The notes below the pieces were generated by a model. The model was not told where the DNA came from. It was given only the letters and a program-made list of their open reading frames with translations, and made no database searches. From Dillenia suffruticosa (taxonomy: Eukaryota; Streptophyta; Magnoliopsida; Dilleniales; Dilleniaceae), in assembly GCA_033439265.1 (NCBI GenBank), contig JAVTVX010000002.1, positions 2,986,001-3,050,000 on the forward strand: a DNA stretch of 64,000 nucleotides, given 5' to 3'. Positions 61,200 through 64,000 of this stretch are shown here, piece after piece (the stretch's first letter is position 1; each line of letters begins with the position of its first letter). Both the position numbers and the translations under genes were made by a program.

Positions 61200-63529
61200 T
61201 CAGCTTCTTTTCTTCCTGGAAGCAGTCTGCCTAGCAGTTTGCTTTTTCTTTTTGGACCTTCTAAACCCTCCTCCACTCTCCTGTGCATAATATAAAAGAT
61301 ATAAGGGGTAGTGTCGTACAATTTTTCAGCTTCTGACTTCATCGACTTACAACTATGGAAGTTACAAGATCCGATTAGTTTAAAGCAAAACCTGACTTAC
61401 AATCATGCTTTCTTGGAACAATTTGAAATATATCTATATATAAAGCATTATATAAATTTTAGACTGGCCAGGACTACTTATAAGATGCATAAGATCAGCT
61501 TAATTTATAGTCTTCTCATACAGGACAACATGAAATAAGATAAAACAATAAGGAGAAAAGTTTGTGGATGGCAAGCAGTCCAAGAATAATGGATTGTCAA
61601 TGTACTATTTCAAAATCTAGAACTAAGTACACAGTAATACTTGGCCAGTTAACTGCAAAAGGATGCAAATCGTCACCTAGCATGCCTTGAATTTACCTTC
61701 TTGTAATGTCTGTAAGCATTTTGACCAGTAAACTCTTGTCCGGTTTTAGTGACATAAACCTGAAGAAGAAAAATAAGTGTCAAGAAGAAAACCGGGGATC
61801 AATTAAACACAACAGAAACTCAACCCATGAAACTCATAAAGATTTAAAATGCCTAAATATCCTAAGACAGGATACACCAGCTGAGAAAGGGAAATTGAGC
61901 TAGCAGGTAATGGTCAAAAAGACCAGCAGCACCCCTTGCAAGTCCTACCAGAGACCACCATGACATTTTTCCACCACAGCCTAAAAGGGATTTGGCTTCA
62001 TAGCTTTGGAAGAAGGCACAACAACCCTATAGACCACCATGAAACCCACATTGCTAAATCCATGGATGTGTATCCTATTACAGCAGGGAAGCAATTGAAG
62101 ATGCAAACATCTAAACAGTATGAAAAAACTTGTGATTTCATTATTTTTCTCATGTCTTAATAAGCACTAGTATCAAAAAGTCTCATCTCATTTAGCAATT
62201 AAACTCAATAGACAATTTTCAAATAGGAAAAAAAACAAAGAGAACCCCAAAATTCATAACAATATTTCAGACAAACATTTTTTTTTCCTTTGCGTCTTTC
62301 CATAAAAGCCAATTCCACACCGAATGCAGGTTTTAACCAAAAAAAAAAATGCCACTATTCTATAAGTTGCTAAGAAGGATACAATTAGACCAAGAATCAC
62401 ATTAGCATACACATGGACAATCAATAGGTGTATGTCAATATGCACGAGCATTAGCATAAAGTTAGGCTGATAATTTTTTCTGCTTACCTTCCTTCCATCT
62501 GAATCAGTATACCAATGACCTGCCAATTGACCATTGGCAGAAACCCGTCTTTTTCCAGCATCTTTTGGAACGCTGGCACATTCTCTCGGACTGACCCAGG
62601 AAGAATGTGAGACCTGTTCAAAATTAGAGCCTCTTGACTTCTTTTGGCTCCTTGTTGAACCTCTGTCAATATTCCGTGTTGCTGATGGTGGCTGTTTCCC
62701 TTCCGTACTGCTGAATTGACTCCTGAAGTGAAAAACAAATACATCTTACTAATAGGATTGACAAAAATCTTTCACATCGGCAGATCAACAAATGTAACTT
62801 ACAAGTAGTCAATAACTGTTGAAGATTGCTCGTTTGATCTCCCAATCTCAATGCCAAGTGGTAAAAAGTATTGCAACCGACTTCGGACTAAGTTACGAAC
62901 CCTTGGATCATCATGGAAGTAATAATGATGAGCAGGAGGACTAGTATCACCTGTATTTGGCTGGTGCTCAACACTTTTTGTAACATTTTTATTGTTAGAA
63001 CAGATATTCGCATCACTAAGGCTCATATTAAATGCTGCTTTTTGATCTGTGCCCCTGTCGTTCACTGAGCCGAAATACTCTTCACAAACCTCATCCAAAG
63101 CAGGTGTTGGGATGCAAAAACTCCTCTTTGGGCAAAGGTCTTTCCACAGGTCCTCTATTTTACGCTGAGTGCCTGGTGTACTTACGCTCTTTTGATCACT
63201 GGCAGAGCCATGCTGCTGAGAGCTCGGTTCTGTTGCCTTTGAAGAAGAATTGAGTTTGTTGTTAACATGATTACTCTCTTTGCTGACAGAAGAAGGATCT
63301 TCAGAATCAGAATCAGAATCAAGCAATTGAAACCTTCTAAGAGGGCTGACAGTTAACTTTGGTATTTCAAATTTCTTGCTGCTTGTTTCCAGACTTGCAG
63401 AAGCAGGGGCATTGGCAGTAGATGTCGTTCTCCTTTTCTTTTGACCTGCCAATTGAGTTGTTAGAGCTCCACGTATTGGCAACTTCGAACTGCTAATCGC
63501 AGAATGGAAACCTTTTGGCAGACTCCACC
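61200..63529 (-). CDS. Unrecognised Ser-rich, probably nuclear protein (5' part outside window)
   Basis: Exons (minus): 63529-62803, 62722-62488, 61759-61697, 61280-61200. Phases fit, giving about 368 residues plus missing N-terminus; TGA at 61200-61202. The first exon must continue in phase from upstream (x|GG TGG, giving GWSLPKGFHSAISSSKLPIR). Visible features: a conserved-looking LPIRGALTTQLAGQKKRRTT with a basic NLS-like KKRR; KLTVSPLRRFQLLDSDSDSE followed by a Ser-rich stretch; RKIEDLWKDLCPKRSFCIPT; and HYYFHDDPRVRNLVRSRLQY. Next come GHWYTDSDGRKV-YVTKTGQEFTGQNAYRHYKK, a compact globular-looking motif split over two exons, then a Lys/Arg-rich tail (RRSKKKKQTARQTASRKKRS). I do not recognise the family. 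The tail and the NLS suggest a nuclear, possibly chromatin- or RNA-associated role (inference). The GQEFTGQ..AYRHYKK pattern resembles conserved C-termini of plant-specific hypothetical proteins. Confidence 0.75.
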
Positions 63530-63910
63530 CTGCCATTAAGAACAACCACATCAGCATGAACCCGAAATACAAAAGAAGGGACGGCATTAACTTTCTAAAA
63601 CAGCCATTTTAATCGTCTGTGCAGTCTATCCTGAGACACTAACAATACATTGCCTCCCCTATTTTTCAACTGCAAGGTGTGGTATGACCCAGAAAAGAAG
63701 TGGAACCAATTGGATCTTCTTTTCCATATCTTTGAACGCAAGGACCATGCATAACAATACCCAGAAAAGGCGTGATGATGTTATGGTGGCAAAACATCAG
63801 ACCATAGCTGCCTAAAGGATAGCAAAATTGTTGGAGAAAGCCTTCCTCCAATTCCCAATTTGGACAATTCAAGTAATTAGTCTCATCAGAAATAAGTGCA
63901 TTTTCAAGGC

Positions 63911-63999
63911 TAGGTTGTGAAATCAACACGGGGCCACTCCACTAAACTTTCCACTTGTTGGGGATCATAGTCAACAGTAATTTTGGGCATATGCTCCGG
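63911..63999 (-). other. Possible coding segment at the right edge
   Basis: The minus-strand frame entering from the edge reads PEHMPKITVDYDPQQVESLV followed by EWPRVDFTT and a stop. Composition looks protein-like. It could be an upstream exon of the gene to its left or the end of a neighbour; which cannot be decided. A different minus frame at 63666-63929 is open for 87 codons without recognised motifs. Confidence 0.25.
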
Positions 64000-64000
64000 C

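Noticed and set aside
1..64000. CRISPR arrays, operons, phage or bacterial features
   Set aside because: None seen; the tandem patterns are microsatellites, and the genes are intron-rich plant genes.

Overview
This window is plant nuclear DNA, most likely from a woody or otherwise repeat-moderate eudicot. The evidence is AT-rich intergenic sequence, genes split into many GT-AG introns, plant-specific protein architectures (three-RRM RBP45 family, ataxin-2-like CID protein, class-B microsomal LPAT), PPR debris, tRNA-derived SINE-like repeats and Ty3/gypsy remnants. There is no bacterial or organellar organisation. The species cannot be named from sequence alone. Gene models were built by hand from ORF segments, splice consensus and reading-phase continuity. 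Exon boundaries keep phase throughout, but they are predictions.

Layout, left to right. (1) 1-11,760, minus strand: eight coding exons of an URB1/Npa1-like nucleolar pre-ribosome factor; the 3' end is not in the window. (2) 11,950-15,900: AT-rich intergenic DNA with a broken PPR gene flanked by diverged copies of one dispersed repeat. (3) 16,089-23,150, plus strand: an RBP45-type RNA-binding protein (408 aa, 7 exons) with a (CT)~35 tract in its 3' UTR. (4) 24,410-32,308, minus strand: a DEAD-box helicase of the RH32/DDX10/Dbp4 type (758 aa, 8 exons), convergent with RBP45. (5) 33,853-43,311, plus strand: a CID4-like PAM2/SM-ATX protein (about 545 aa, 13 exons), divergent from RH32. (6) 47,065-48,751 and 51,591-53,797, minus strand: a tandem pair of class-B lysophosphatidic acid acyltransferases. 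(7) 53,950-61,200: a gene desert with SINE-like fragments, simple repeats, a perfect 16-bp-arm palindrome and a decayed Ty3/gypsy RT plus LTR piece. (8) 61,200-64,000, minus strand: the 3' part of an unrecognised, serine-rich, probably nuclear protein that runs off the right edge.

Functional themes: URB1 (60S assembly) and RH32 (Dbp4-type, 18S/SSU processome) are both ribosome-biogenesis factors. Both, and the RBP45 leader, carry TAGGGTTT/telo-box motifs close to the start, as is usual for plant translation-related genes. RBP45 and the CID4-like protein belong to poly(A)-mRNA biology (RRMs; PABP-binding PAM2). The LPAT pair acts in ER glycerolipid synthesis. Nothing shows that the linkage is more than coincidental.

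No CRISPR, operon, complete transposon or clear new system was found. The most informative oddities are two GC-AG introns, one CID4 exon with no AG at its expected acceptor, an RBP45 stop codon that is the first codon of its last exon, and the repeat architecture of the intergenic regions.
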